64,000 nt of DNA from Streptomyces sp. LUP47B. GTDB taxonomy: Bacteria; Actinomycetota; Actinomycetes; Streptomycetales; Streptomycetaceae. This document shows positions 27,996-37,315 of this stretch, in pieces. Both the position numbers and the translations under genes were made by a program. Location of the stretch: contig NZ_MJAH01000002.1 in NCBI RefSeq assembly GCF_001746295.1, positions 73,485 through 137,484 on the forward strand, written 5' to 3'. The notes beneath the pieces are model-generated. The model was not told where the DNA came from and ran no database searches. It worked only from the letters and a program-made list of their open reading frames with translations. Position 1 is the first letter of the stretch. Each line of letters opens with the position of its first letter.

Positions 27996-29153
27996 GTGAT
28001 CGCGTCCAACGCGTCCACCGGAAAGGGACCGTCGCACTTCGGAGGGACCGGGCAGGGCCAGGCCCGCGTCGACCCTCTCGCAGCTCTGCGGGTACCCGAC
28101 GATCCGCCCTGGGACGTCTATCTCACCGGCACCGTGTTCCTCGACATCATCTTCACCGGGCTCGAGTCCGCCCCGGTGCGCGGGACCGAGTCCTGGGCTC
28201 GCGGGATGGGGTCCAGCCCCGGCGGTGTGGCGAACATGGCCACCGCCCTGGCCCGGCTCGGGCTGCGCACCTCGCTGGCCGCGGCCTTCGGCGACGACCA
28301 CTACGGCGAGTACTGCTGGGACGCCCTGGAACAGGGCGAGGGCATCGACCTCACTCCGTCCCGCACGGTCCCCGGCTGGCACTCCCCGGTCACCGTGTCG
28401 ATGGCCTACGAGGGCGAGCGCACCATGGTCTCCCACGGCCACGAGCCGCCCCCGGAGGCCGTGCTCATCCAGGAGGGCGCGCCCGGCTGCCCCCCACGCG
28501 CGCGGGCGGCGGTGGCGTCCCTCGAGCCGGGAAAGCGGGCCCCCTGGATCGCTCAGGCGGCACACGAGGGCACCCGCATCTTCGCCGACGTCGGCTGGGA
28601 CGAGACCGGGGCGTGGGACCTGGCGGGCCTCGCCGACCTCGAACACTGCGAGGCGTTCCTGCCAAACGCGCAGGAGGCGATGCGCTACACCGGCGCCGGC
28701 TGCCCCCGGGAGGCCGCGCACGCGCTCACCGACCACGTACCGCTCGCCGTGGTCACCCTCGGCGCGGAGGGCGCGTACGCCGTGGACCGGCGGACCGGGG
28801 AGACCGCCGAGGTCCCGGCGATCGAGGTCGCGGCGCTCGACCCGACCGGCGCCGGGGACGTCTTCGTGGCCGGCTTCGTCACCGGCACCCTCGCGGGCTG
28901 GCCGCTGGCGGACCGCCTGGCCTTCGCGGGCCTGACCGCCGCGCTCTCCGTCCAGGAGTTCGGCGGCTCCCTGTCCGCACCGGGCTGGTCCGAGATCGGC
29001 GCCTGGTGGCGCAAGGTCCAGTCCGTCGACTCCCAGGACCCGACCGCGCTGCGACGGTACGCGTTCCTGGCGGACCTGGTCCCCGAGGAGGAGTCCCCGG
29101 GCTGGCCGCTACGACGAGCGGTCCCGACGATCGGGTTCGGCCGGTCGGCCTGA
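27996..29153 (+). CDS. PfkB (ribokinase) family carbohydrate kinase
   Basis: 385-aa sugar or nucleoside kinase. It has the N-terminal GSSPGGVANMATALARLG motif and the C-terminal DPTGAGDVFVAGFVTG anion-hole/catalytic-base signature. GTG 27996 is preferred, with GGGAG (27984-27988) about 7 nt upstream; GTG 27951 would add 15 residues. Substrate cannot be assigned. Although downstream of gudD it has its own 200-bp upstream region, so participation in glucarate use is uncertain. Confidence 0.88.
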   Translation: MIASNASTGKGPSHFGGTGQGQARVDPLAALRVPDDPPWDVYLTGTVFLDIIFTGLESAPVRGTESWARGMGSSPGGVANMATALARLGLRTSLAAAFGDDHYGEYCWDALEQGEGIDLTPSRTVPGWHSPVTVSMAYEGERTMVSHGHEPPPEAVLIQEGAPGCPPRARAAVASLEPGKRAPWIAQAAHEGTRIFADVGWDETGAWDLAGLADLEHCEAFLPNAQEAMRYTGAGCPREAAHALTDHVPLAVVTLGAEGAYAVDRRTGETAEVPAIEVAALDPTGAGDVFVAGFVTGTLAGWPLADRLAFAGLTAALSVQEFGGSLSAPGWSEIGAWWRKVQSVDSQDPTALRRYAFLADLVPEEESPGWPLRRAVPTIGFGRSA

Positions 29154-29162
29154 GGGTGGGAC

Positions 29163-29565
29163 GGGTGGTGTGGCCGCCGGGCGGGTCTGTTCCCGCGGTT
29201 CGTCGAGGGGGTCGGCCCGTGGGCGCCGCGGGTGTTGTAGCTGGGGGCCCGTCTCCGTGTTCGGCGGGGTCGGTTTCGGGGGGTGGGCGAGGTGGGGCCG
29301 GGTGGTGTGGCCGCTGGGCGGGTCTGTTCCTACGGCTTGTCCAGGGGGTCGGCCCGTCGAAGCCGTGGGAGGTCGGGGCCGTGGGGGTTGTAGCTGGGGC
29401 CCGTCTCCGGGTCGCGGGGTCGGTTCGGGGGTGGGCGAGGTCGGGCCGGGTGACATCGCCACCGGTCGACCCGTCCCTGCGGCTCGTCGGGAGGTCGGCC
29501 GGTGCCGCGGTAGGTCGGGGCCGGACCGTGTCGCCGCCGGGGTGTCTGACTCGCGGCTCGTCAGT
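29163..29565. repeat. Degenerate tandem array of ~140-bp units
   Basis: Three diverged units begin at about 29163, 29300 and 29448 (spacings 137 and 148 bp), with a partial fourth near 29524. Shared blocks include GGGTGGTGTGGCCGC, GGGCGGGTCTGTTCC, GGGGGTCGGCCCGT, TTGTAGCTGGGG and CCCGTCTCCG. The array fills the junction between the convergent kinase and FAD-subunit genes. The open frames across it are low-complexity Pro/Arg-rich and do not look coding. Confidence 0.8.
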
Positions 29566-30277
29566 GTCCGGCCGCCCGCTCCAGTACCGACAGCACCTGC
29601 TCCCCGACCACCTCGCGGGCCGCGGCGGGCAGCGCCGCGATCGTCGTACCGCTCAACATGTCGAGCACGCTGTCCGCGCCCGCGTCGCACGGCACGCTCT
29701 CGCTCAGGAACTCGTAGCCGTCGCGGACGGCGACGCGCAGGACCGGGCGGTCGTCCGCGTGGACGGCCGTGGCGACGACCAGGGGCGGCGGGCCACCCGG
29801 GGCCTCGGCCACCTTGCGATAGCCGCTGACGAGCGGATCGCGCCAGCGCAGGCTCAGCAGCAGCGGCTTCTTGGCGATCAGTTCGGCGAGGTCCGCATCG
29901 AACGGCCCCTCCGCCGCCAGCACCTGCGCGCGGGCGTCCAGAACGAGCGCCGCGGGCAGCAGACAGCGCAGGGTGCTGCCGACGATGTTCCCGCCGACCG
30001 TGGCGGCCCGGCGCACGGCCCCCGTACCGATGCCGGCCGCGGCCCGGTGCAGCACCTCCGGCACCCGCTCGTCGATCCGGTGCAGCAGAACCGCCGCCCC
30101 CACCTCCCCGGCCCCGAGCACGTTCGCCTCCGGCACCTCGCGCAGCGACACGGCCTGCTGCGGAAAGCCGTCGCGTTGCCAGGCGGCCCACACCAGCGTG
30201 GCACCGCCGACGGGGATCGCCCCGTCGGTCAGACACTCCTGTGCCTCGGGCAGGGACGTGGGCAGACGCAGCAGCAC
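29561..30277 (-). CDS. Molybdopterin dehydrogenase FAD-binding subunit (XdhB-like)
   Basis: 238-aa FAD-binding middle subunit of the xanthine/CO dehydrogenase family. It has VGGATLVWAAWQ and the ATVGGNIVGSTLRCLLPAALVLDA FAD motif, then the CO_deh_flav C-terminal region. GTG 30277 is preferred because GGAAGGAAG lies just upstream; GTG 30316 would add 13 residues. The iron-sulfur and molybdenum-cofactor subunits are not adjacent, so it either partners proteins encoded elsewhere or is an orphan. It is divergent from phoH. Confidence 0.82.
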   Translation of the reverse strand: MLLRLPTSLPEAQECLTDGAIPVGGATLVWAAWQRDGFPQQAVSLREVPEANVLGAGEVGAAVLLHRIDERVPEVLHRAAAGIGTGAVRRAATVGGNIVGSTLRCLLPAALVLDARAQVLAAEGPFDADLAELIAKKPLLLSLRWRDPLVSGYRKVAEAPGGPPPLVVATAVHADDRPVLRVAVRDGYEFLSESVPCDAGADSVLDMLSGTTIAALPAAAREVVGEQVLSVLERAAGH

Positions 30278-30504
30278 GGTCTTCCTTCCTCGAACGGTCG
30301 AGAACGTCGAACACACATGGCAGTGAGCGCATTCTTGCCGGGGGCCCGGGGGAGCATGCAGGGCTCACCGCTGCATACAGGGCGCCCCGACCCTCGAAAA
30401 GCCCTACGGCGTTGTCGGTGCACCGTCGTACCCTTGAAACCGCGAGGCCGCCTTCCACTGCGCGGCCATGACGAGGAGGAACCGCAGGCGTTGAGCGCCG
30501 GCCC

Positions 30505-31563
30505 ATGACTCAGACACCCACAGGTCACAGCCCCGCGCAGGGGCAGGCGAGAGCACAGTTCACGGTCCCCGCCCAGCACCCCATGGTCACGGTCCTGGGA
30601 TCCGGCGACTCCCTCCTGCGCGTGATCGAGAAGGCCTTCCCGGCGGCCGACATCCATGTCCGGGGCAACGAGATCAGCGCGACGGGCGAGGCGGCGGACG
30701 TCGCCCTCGTCCAGCGTCTGTTCGACGAGATGATGCTGGTGCTCCGCACCGGACAGCCGATGACGGAGGACGCAGTGGAACGCTCGATCGCCATGCTGCG
30801 AGCGAGCGAGAACGGGACGAGCGACGGCCAGGAGACCCCGGCCGAAGTGCTCACACAGAACATCCTGTCCTCGCGCGGCCGCACCATCCGCCCCAAGACC
30901 CTCAACCAGAAGCGGTACGTCGACGCGATCGACAAGCACACGATCGTCTTCGGCATCGGCCCCGCCGGTACCGGCAAGACCTACCTCGCCATGGCCAAGG
31001 CGGTGCAGGCTCTGCAGTCCAAGCAGGTCAACCGCATCATCCTGACCCGCCCCGCGGTCGAGGCGGGAGAGCGGCTGGGCTTCCTGCCCGGCACCCTCTA
31101 CGAGAAGATCGACCCGTACCTGCGCCCGCTGTACGACGCCCTGCACGACATGCTCGACCCGGACTCCATCCCACGCCTGATGGCGGCCGGAACGATCGAG
31201 GTCGCGCCGCTGGCGTACATGAGGGGGCGCACGCTTAATGATGCTTTTATCATCCTGGACGAGGCCCAGAACACGAGCCCCGAGCAGATGAAGATGTTCC
31301 TCACCCGCCTCGGCTTCGACTCGAAGATCGTGATCACGGGTGATGTGACGCAGGTCGACCTGCCCAGCGGCACCAAGTCGGGTCTGCGCCAGGTCCAGGA
31401 CATCCTGGAGGGGCTCGACGACGTGCACTTCTCCCGCCTGTCGTCCCAGGACGTCGTACGGCACAAGCTGGTCGGCCGTATCGTCGACGCGTACGAGAAG
31501 TACGACAACGAGAACGGTACGGAGAACGGCACCCACAAGGGCGGCCGGAACAAGCGGAAGTAG
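30505..31563 (+). CDS. phoH: PhoH-like ATPase
   Basis: 352-aa PhoH/YbeZ-type P-loop NTPase, thought to work with YbeY in RNA metabolism. An N-terminal KH-like region (residues ~30-90) is followed by Walker A GPAGTGKT and Walker [10 protein letters not shown]. The codons just before Walker B (31234-31253) are strikingly AT-rich for this genome. It heads the phoH-ybeY-corC-mmcQ run; ybeY starts 13 bp after its stop. Confidence 0.93.
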   Translation: MTQTPTGHSPAQGQARAQFTVPAQHPMVTVLGSGDSLLRVIEKAFPAADIHVRGNEISATGEAADVALVQRLFDEMMLVLRTGQPMTEDAVERSIAMLRASENGTSDGQETPAEVLTQNILSSRGRTIRPKTLNQKRYVDAIDKHTIVFGIGPAGTGKTYLAMAKAVQALQSKQVNRIILTRPAVEAGERLGFLPGTLYEKIDPYLRPLYDALHDMLDPDSIPRLMAAGTIEVAPLAYMRGRTLNDAFIILDEAQNTSPEQMKMFLTRLGFDSKIVITGDVTQVDLPSGTKSGLRQVQDILEGLDDVHFSRLSSQDVVRHKLVGRIVDAYEKYDNENGTENGTHKGGRNKRK

Positions 31564-31576
31564 ACAAGCCAGCACC

Positions 31577-32074
31577 ATGTCGATCGACGTCAACAACGAG
31601 TCCGGAACCGAGGTCGACGAGCAGGCGATCCTCGACATCGCCCGCTACGCGCTCGCGCGGATGCGCATCCACCCGCTCTCCGAGCTCTCGGTGATCGTCG
31701 TGGACACCGACGCCATGGAGCAGCTGCACATCCAGTGGATGGACCTGCCGGGGCCCACCGACGTCATGTCCTTCCCGATGGACGAGCTCAGGCCGCCCAG
31801 CAAGGACGACGACGAACCCCCGCAGGGCCTCCTCGGCGACATCGTGCTGTGTCCCGAGGTCGCCAAGCGGCAGGGCGAGGAGGCCGAGACGCAGCACTCC
31901 ATGGACGAGGAGCTCCAACTCCTCACCGTCCACGGTGTGCTGCACCTGCTCGGATACGACCACGAGGAGCCGGACGAGAAGGCCGAGATGTTCGGTCTGC
32001 AGGCGGCCATCGTGGACGGGTGGCGGCAGGAGAAGGGGCTCACCGGCCCGTCCCCCGCGCCGACCGTCTCATGA
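31577..32074 (+). CDS. ybeY: Endoribonuclease YbeY
   Basis: 165-aa metalloprotein for 16S rRNA maturation and ribosome quality control. The zinc motif [16 protein letters not shown] carries the three family histidines. Phylogenetically conserved linkage to phoH upstream and the CorC-type gene downstream is present. The stop overlaps the next start by 4 bp (ATGA at 32071). Confidence 0.95.
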   Translation: MSIDVNNESGTEVDEQAILDIARYALARMRIHPLSELSVIVVDTDAMEQLHIQWMDLPGPTDVMSFPMDELRPPSKDDDEPPQGLLGDIVLCPEVAKRQGEEAETQHSMDEELQLLTVHGVLHLLGYDHEEPDEKAEMFGLQAAIVDGWRQEKGLTGPSPAPTVS

Positions 32075-33378
32075 GCCTGCCCCTCGTCTCCGGCGCGATC
32101 GCCCTGGTCGTCGTCGCCTGGCTCGCCGCCTGCGCGGAGGCGGGCCTCGCGCGCGTCTCCAGCTTCCGCGCCGAGGAAGCCGTACGCAACGGCCGGCGCG
32201 GCAGCGCCAAGCTCGCGCAGATCGCCGCCGACCCGACCCGCTATCTCAACGTGGCGCTGCTGGTGCGGGTCGCGTGCGAGATGGCGGCGGCCGCCCTGGT
32301 CACCTACGCCTGTCTCCAGGAGTTGCCGGGCACCACCCGCGCCCTGCTGGTCGCGATCGGGGTCATGGTGCTCGTGTCGTACGTCGCCGTCGGCGTCTCC
32401 CCGCGCACCATCGGGCGTCAGCACCCGCTCAACACGGCGACCGCGGCCGCGTACATCCTGCTCCCGCTGGCCCGGATCATGGGCCCGATCCCGTCGTTGC
32501 TGATTCTCATCGGCAACGCGCTCACCCCCGGCAAGGGCTTCCGCCGTGGCCCCTTCGCCTCCGAGGCGGAGCTGCGCGCGCTGGTCGACCTCGCCGAGAA
32601 GGAGTCGCTGATCGAGGACGAGGAGCGCCGGATGGTGCACTCGGTCTTCGAGCTGGGCGACACGCTGGTGCGGGAGGTGATGGTCCCGCGGACCGATCTC
32701 GTCGTCATCGAGCGCTACAAGACCATCCGCCAGGCGCTGACCCTCGCTCTGCGCTCGGGCTTCTCGCGCATCCCCGTGTCCGGGGAGAGCGAGGACGACA
32801 TCGTCGGGATCGTGTATCTGAAGGACCTGGTCCGCAAGACGCACATCAGCCGGGACGCCGAGTCCGAGCTGGTCTCCACCGCCATGCGGCCCGCGGCCTT
32901 CGTGCCCGACACCAAGAACGCCGGCGACCTGCTGCGCGAGATGCAGCAGGACCGCAACCATGTCGCCGTCGTCATCGACGAGTACGGCGGCACGGCCGGC
33001 ATCGTCACCATCGAGGACATCCTCGAGGAGATCGTCGGTGAGATCACCGACGAGTACGACCGCGAGCTGCCGCCGGTGGAGGATCTCGGCGACGACCGGC
33101 ACCGGGTCACCGCCCGCCTCGACATCACCGACCTGGGCGAGCTGTACGGGCTCGACGAGTACGACGACGAGGACGTGGAGACCGTCGGGGGGCTGCTGGC
33201 GAAGGCACTGGGCCGTGTGCCCATCGCCGGGGCGTCCGCGGTCGTCGAGCTCCCGGACGGGCGCGAACTGCGGCTGACCGCGGAGGCCGCCGCCGGTCGC
33301 CGCAACAAGATCGTGACGGTCCTGGTGGAGCCGGTGGGGGCCCTCGAACCGGCCGTGGAGGAGAAGGAGTCCGAGTGA
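32071..33378 (+). CDS. Hemolysin/CorC family membrane protein with CBS domains
   Basis: 435 aa. An N-terminal DUF21/CNNM membrane domain with three to four hydrophobic segments (residues 1-140) is followed by a CBS pair ([16 protein letters not shown] onward, and [26 protein letters not shown]) and a CorC_HlyC C-terminal domain. Likely a magnesium/cobalt efflux or homeostasis protein. ATG 32071 overlaps the ybeY stop. GTGA at 33375 couples it to the next gene. Confidence 0.92.
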   Translation: MSLPLVSGAIALVVVAWLAACAEAGLARVSSFRAEEAVRNGRRGSAKLAQIAADPTRYLNVALLVRVACEMAAAALVTYACLQELPGTTRALLVAIGVMVLVSYVAVGVSPRTIGRQHPLNTATAAAYILLPLARIMGPIPSLLILIGNALTPGKGFRRGPFASEAELRALVDLAEKESLIEDEERRMVHSVFELGDTLVREVMVPRTDLVVIERYKTIRQALTLALRSGFSRIPVSGESEDDIVGIVYLKDLVRKTHISRDAESELVSTAMRPAAFVPDTKNAGDLLREMQQDRNHVAVVIDEYGGTAGIVTIEDILEEIVGEITDEYDRELPPVEDLGDDRHRVTARLDITDLGELYGLDEYDDEDVETVGGLLAKALGRVPIAGASAVVELPDGRELRLTAEAAAGRRNKIVTVLVEPVGALEPAVEEKESE

Positions 33379-33734
33379 GCCCTCAGGAGCTGCGCGCCCT
33401 CTGTCTGTCGTTCAACGCGGTGGTGGAGGACTTCCCGTTCAACCCCGAGACCTCGGTCTTCAAGGTGCTGGGCAAGCTCTTCGCCCTGACGAACCTGGAG
33501 GCGCGGCCCCTGAAGGTCAACCTCAAGTGCGACCCGGAGGACGCGATCCGGCTGCGTGCCGATCACCCCGGGCTGATCGCCCCCGGCTACCACATGAACA
33601 AGCGCCACTGGAACACCGTCACCGTCGACGCCGAACTCCCGGACCGTCTGGTCCGGGAGCTCGTCGAGGACTCGTACGACCTGGTGGTGGCCGGTCTACC
33701 GCGCGCCGACCGGCTCCGCCTCGACCGCCCCTGA
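33375..33734 (+). CDS. MmcQ/YjbR family DNA-binding-like protein
   Basis: 119-aa MmcQ/YjbR fold (CyaY-like). It begins LRALCLSFNAVVEDFPFNPETSVFKVLGKLFAL and contains the conserved PGYHMNKRHWNTV segment. Biochemical role not established for the family. GTG 33375 overlaps the CorC-type stop (GTGA). The 3' end overlaps the convergent MFS gene by 39 bp. Confidence 0.9.
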   Translation: MSPQELRALCLSFNAVVEDFPFNPETSVFKVLGKLFALTNLEARPLKVNLKCDPEDAIRLRADHPGLIAPGYHMNKRHWNTVTVDAELPDRLVRELVEDSYDLVVAGLPRADRLRLDRP

Positions 33735-35129
33735 GCGCACCCGCAGTCCCGTCGCGACCAGTACCGCGGCCGCCAGGACGATCACCGCGTCCAGGGCGAG
33801 GACCGTGTGGACGCCGGAGAGCAGGTCGTCCGAGGTGGTGGCGAGGACGCCCAGCAGCGGGATGCCCACGGTGATGCCGACCTGCTGGGTGGAGGTGACC
33901 AGGCCGGTGGCCAGGCCCTGCTCCTCGTCCGGGACACCGGAGGTCACGGTGATGCCGTACGAGATGATCGCGCCGAGGTGGCACATGCTGGCCAGGGAGA
34001 CGGCGGCCGTGGCGAGCCAGACGGACCAGCTCCCGGTGCCCAGGCCCAGCAGGGCGGCGATCAGGATGCCCTGGCCGACGAGCGAGCCGACCAGTGTGCG
34101 GCGTGGGCCGAAGCGGCCGATGACCCTGGGGGCGTAGGTGCCGGCGACCGCCGACAGGACGCCCTGGACCCCGAAGACCAGGCCGGTCTCGAAGGCCGAC
34201 AGGTGCAGGACCTCCTGGAGGTAGAGGGTCAGCACGAAGACCACGGTCGACATCATCGAGAAGGTGACCAGACCGCCGATGTTGCCCCACGCCACCGTGC
34301 GGCGGCGCAGCATGGGAAGGGACACCAGGGGCTGTGCGGTACGGGACTCGATCTTGACGAAGGCGGCGAGGAGCAGCAGGCCCGCGATCAGGGTGACGAT
34401 GACGTCCGCGCGGCCGAAGCCGTGGTCGGCGGCCGTCGAGAGGGCGTAGATCAGGGAGAGCAGGCCGCCGGTGACCGTGATCGCGCCGGGTACGTCCAGG
34501 CGGGGGCGGTACGGGGTGCGGGACTCGGGGAGCAGGCCGGGGGCCAGCGGGAGCACGATCAGGGCGAACAGGGAGAGCAGGCCCATCGTGGAGCGCCAGC
34601 CGAAGGTGTCGGTGAGGGTGCCACCGGCCACCATGCCGACGGTGAAGCCGAGCGAGAGCAGGGTGCCGGAGATGCCCAGCGCACGGTCGCGGGCGGGGCC
34701 CTCGGGGAAGGTCGTGGTCAGCAGGGACATGCCGGTCGGCACGATCGCCGCCGCGCCGAGGCCCTGCAGCGCGCGTCCGGCGAGGAAGGACGCCGGGTCC
34801 CAGGCGAAGGTCGCGAGCACGGAGGCGGCGCCGAACAGGGCGAGGCCGGCGAGGAACAGCTTCCGGCGGCCGTACAGGTCGCCGATCCGGCCGAACAGGA
34901 GCAGGAAGCCGCCGGACGGCAGCGCGAACGCCGTGACCCCCCACTGCAATGCGGACTGGCTCATACCGAGGTCAGCGCCGAGGACGGGCAGGGCGACGTT
35001 GAGGACGGAGAAGTCCAGCGCGACCATGAACTGGGCGGCGCACAGGACGAACAGGACGAGCTTGTCGCGCGTCGACAGCCGGGGGGTGTCGAGCGAATCG
35101 GGGACGGGATTTGTGGTGTCGATCGCCAT
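33696..35129 (-). CDS. MFS drug exporter (DHA2/EmrB-QacA type)
   Basis: 477 aa with about 14 hydrophobic segments. It starts near LVLFVLCAAQFMVALDFSVLNVALP (motif D1 of DHA2 exporters) and contains RIGDLYGRRKLFLAG (motif A). ATG 35129 is preferred to the upstream in-frame starts, which run toward the divergent regulator. It probably exports a toxic compound and is controlled by that XRE regulator through the intergenic palindrome. Confidence 0.9.
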   Translation of the reverse strand: MAIDTTNPVPDSLDTPRLSTRDKLVLFVLCAAQFMVALDFSVLNVALPVLGADLGMSQSALQWGVTAFALPSGGFLLLFGRIGDLYGRRKLFLAGLALFGAASVLATFAWDPASFLAGRALQGLGAAAIVPTGMSLLTTTFPEGPARDRALGISGTLLSLGFTVGMVAGGTLTDTFGWRSTMGLLSLFALIVLPLAPGLLPESRTPYRPRLDVPGAITVTGGLLSLIYALSTAADHGFGRADVIVTLIAGLLLLAAFVKIESRTAQPLVSLPMLRRRTVAWGNIGGLVTFSMMSTVVFVLTLYLQEVLHLSAFETGLVFGVQGVLSAVAGTYAPRVIGRFGPRRTLVGSLVGQGILIAALLGLGTGSWSVWLATAAVSLASMCHLGAIISYGITVTSGVPDEEQGLATGLVTSTQQVGITVGIPLLGVLATTSDDLLSGVHTVLALDAVIVLAAAVLVATGLRVRSGAVEAEPVGAR

Positions 35130-35179
35130 GGTTAAGAGCCTGCGCGCCTCGGAATAGCCTTGGGGAGCGGCAAGTTGTG

Positions 35180-35198
35180 CTGGTGGTGGCACCACCAG
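35180..35198. promoter_or_regulatory. 19-bp palindromic operator candidate
   Basis: CTGGTGGTGgCACCACCAG is a perfect 9-bp inverted repeat about a single central base. It lies in the 92-bp gap between the divergent MFS exporter and XRE regulator genes, a natural site for autoregulation plus exporter control. Confidence 0.7.
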
Positions 35199-35221
35199 GC
35201 AGAGGCGAGGGGGAAGCGTTC

Positions 35222-36091
35222 GTGCCCGAGGTCGTACCCAAGAGCGAGCGGCACCGTGAGCTGCGCGAGTTCCTGATGAGCCGGCGGGCCCGGGTCTCGC
35301 CCACCGACGCCGGGCTGCCGGACGGCGGCGCGCGGCGGCGCACGCCCGGACTGCGGCGCGAGGAGGTCGCGGTGCTCGCCGGGGTGGGTGCCTCCTGGTA
35401 TCAGTGGCTGGAGCAGGGGCGGGACATCTCCGTCTCCCCGCAGGTCCTCGACTCCGTCGGCCGGGTGCTGCGGCTGAGCAACGCCGAGCGGCGGCATCTG
35501 TACGTCCTCGCCGGGCTGAACCCGCCCGCGCCCGAACCGGCCGCCGACCACGGCTGCGAGGGCCTGCGGCGGCTGATCGACGCGTGGATGCCGTATCCGG
35601 CGCACATCATGGACGCGTACTACAACTGCGTGCTGTACAATGAGGCCGCCGGCTGGGTGCTCGGTATGCGGCCGGAGAACACCCAGAACTGTCTCGTCGA
35701 CTTCTTCACCGATCCGCTGTACCGGTCGCGATCGCACAGCTGGGAACAGAACGCCCGCACGGTCGTCGCCCAGTTCCGGGCGGCCGCCTCGGCGCGGTCG
35801 GACGACGAGGGCTTCCAGGACGTGCTGGCCCGGGTGCGGTCGGCGAGCGCGGAGTTCACCGAGCTGTGGGAGCGGCGGGACATCGAGGACGCCGGAGTGA
35901 TCCGCAAGGAGCTCGACCATCCGCTGGTCGGGCTGCTGTGCGTGGAGTCCACGGCGATGCGGGTGCCGGCCCGGCCCGATCTGACGGTCGTGCTGCACAC
36001 CCCCCTGGACGAGGCGAACACAGCGGCCAAGCTGGGGTGGCTGGCCTCACCGGAGGGGCGACGGGGGGCGATGTACCCGGTGGCGGGGTGA
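35222..36091 (+). CDS. XRE-family regulator with MmyB-like ligand-binding domain
   Basis: 289 aa. An N-terminal HTH (ELREFLMSRRARVSP ... RRTPGLRREEVAVLAGVGASWYQWLEQGR) is joined to an MmyB-like C-terminal domain (residues ~100-280) thought to bind fatty acids or other small ligands. GTG 35222 is chosen, with a purine-rich GAGGGGGAAG just upstream. Divergence from the DHA2 exporter and the palindrome between them suggest an exporter-regulator pair. Confidence 0.9.
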   Translation: MPEVVPKSERHRELREFLMSRRARVSPTDAGLPDGGARRRTPGLRREEVAVLAGVGASWYQWLEQGRDISVSPQVLDSVGRVLRLSNAERRHLYVLAGLNPPAPEPAADHGCEGLRRLIDAWMPYPAHIMDAYYNCVLYNEAAGWVLGMRPENTQNCLVDFFTDPLYRSRSHSWEQNARTVVAQFRAAASARSDDEGFQDVLARVRSASAEFTELWERRDIEDAGVIRKELDHPLVGLLCVESTAMRVPARPDLTVVLHTPLDEANTAAKLGWLASPEGRRGAMYPVAG

Positions 36092-36116
36092 CGCACCCGG
36101 CGACGGGCGTGCTTCG

Positions 36117-36122
36117 TATGCT
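36117..36122 (+). promoter_or_regulatory. -10 hexamer of a probable leaderless transcript
   Basis: TATGCT lies exactly 6 nt before the ATG at 36129, placing the predicted transcription start at or next to the start codon. No Shine-Dalgarno sequence is present in between. Confidence 0.5.
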
Positions 36123-36128
36123 CCTGTC

Positions 36129-36482
36129 ATGACCGACAACAGCGCGCTTGACCCCGAGGACCGCAAGATCGTCACCCTGGCCCGTTCGGCGCGGGCTCGT
36201 AACGGGGTGCCCGAGGGGGCGGCCGTACGGGACGACACCGGGCGGACCTATGTCGCCGGGACGGTGGCTCTTCCCTCGTTGCGGTTGAGTGCTTTGCAGA
36301 CGGCGGTGGCGATGGCCGTGGCGTCGGGGGCGAAGTCCCTGGAGGCGGCGGCCGTGGTGACGGACGCCGAATCGGCCTCCGACGAGGACCGGGCCGCCGT
36401 CCGGGATCTGGGCGGACCGCAGACGCCGGTGCTGGTGGCAGGGGTCGACGGCACCGTGCGGAGCACCGTGACCGCAGGCTGA
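36129..36482 (+). CDS. Cytidine deaminase-like protein lacking the zinc ligands
   Basis: 117 aa that align by eye with cytidine deaminase: GAAVRDDTGRTYVAGTV matches the beta-hairpin and LSALQTAVAMAVASG the helix normally bearing CAER. Here the CAE residues are S54-A55-L56, the PCxxC segment is absent and the protein has no cysteine. It therefore cannot bind catalytic zinc in the usual way and is probably a pseudoenzyme. It normally lies near era in Streptomyces. Confidence 0.75.
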   Translation: MTDNSALDPEDRKIVTLARSARARNGVPEGAAVRDDTGRTYVAGTVALPSLRLSALQTAVAMAVASGAKSLEAAAVVTDAESASDEDRAAVRDLGGPQTPVLVAGVDGTVRSTVTAG

Positions 36483-36684
36483 TACCCCCGGTAACACATG
36501 GCCGGAATTCCGGCTTGCCCTTCCCCGTCCCACGCGCATCAATGGAACCGGAGATTCCGACGGACCGTCAGATTCAGCTCGCGCGGCGTCCCGCACCACG
36601 CCCGTGAGCCCGGCCGTCCGTCGGGACGCACCCCCCGTCCATCCCCACATGGCAGTCCCCACCACGGGAAGGGAACCGGATTCC

Positions 36685-37158
36685 ATGAAAGGCAAGCGCA
36701 CAGGCACTGGTGCGGCACTGGCCGTCGGCACGCTCGCGGCCCTCGGGCTCGCGTTCGCGCCCGCCGCCCTGGCCGTCACCCCGGACACCGCGACCATCGA
36801 CGCGGACTGTGGCCTCTACGGCAGCGGCGAGGCCACCCTCACCGCCACCCAGGACGGCACCGCCGCCACCGTCACCGTCACCTCGGCGATCAACGCCCCG
36901 CTCGCGCTCGACGAGGACACGATCGCCTCGACCCTCACCTTCGTGAACGCGAACGGCGGCGCCACCACCTTCACCGGTACGGAGAACCCCGCCATCGCGG
37001 CCGGCGATCCCGTCACCGTCGGCCCGCTGGGCGGCACCGTGGCGTCCGGCGACAGCCTGGAGTCGTACGGCGGTTCGCTCCAGATCGTCGTCTTCGGGAT
37101 CACCGTCACCTGCACGGCGACCGGTCCGCAGGCGCCCGGACCGTTCGTGTTCGACTGA
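36685..37158 (+). CDS. Small secreted protein of the WxL/DUF916-like cluster
   Basis: 157 aa. A Sec signal peptide (MKGKRTGTGAALAVG..., hydrophobic core residues 10-30, cleavage likely after APAALA) is followed by a beta-rich Thr/Ala/Gly domain with two cysteines (IDADCGLYG, VTCTATG) that could pair. ATG 36685 is used, with GGGAAGGGAA upstream; the open frame extends back to 36604. It is followed by two more exported proteins and is the likely first gene of that set. No family recognised. Confidence 0.78.
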   Translation: MKGKRTGTGAALAVGTLAALGLAFAPAALAVTPDTATIDADCGLYGSGEATLTATQDGTAATVTVTSAINAPLALDEDTIASTLTFVNANGGATTFTGTENPAIAAGDPVTVGPLGGTVASGDSLESYGGSLQIVVFGITVTCTATGPQAPGPFVFD

Positions 37159-37315
37159 TCTCAGGGCAAGCACCTCTGGGCAAGTCCCCCGGTTGCCGCA
37201 GGAACTGACAGTTCGTCAGGTTTCTGCGGCAACTCCATTGACTTCTCACGCCATCCACACATCAATGCCCCCTGTCGGCGCAGGACTTCAGGAGCTTCCG
37301 GAGGGGGCAACATCC

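Noticed and set aside
29109..30506. Proline-rich minus-strand ORF across the ~140-bp repeat array and the FAD-subunit gene
   Set aside because: It is out of frame with the FAD-subunit gene and its low-complexity translation follows from the DNA repeats.
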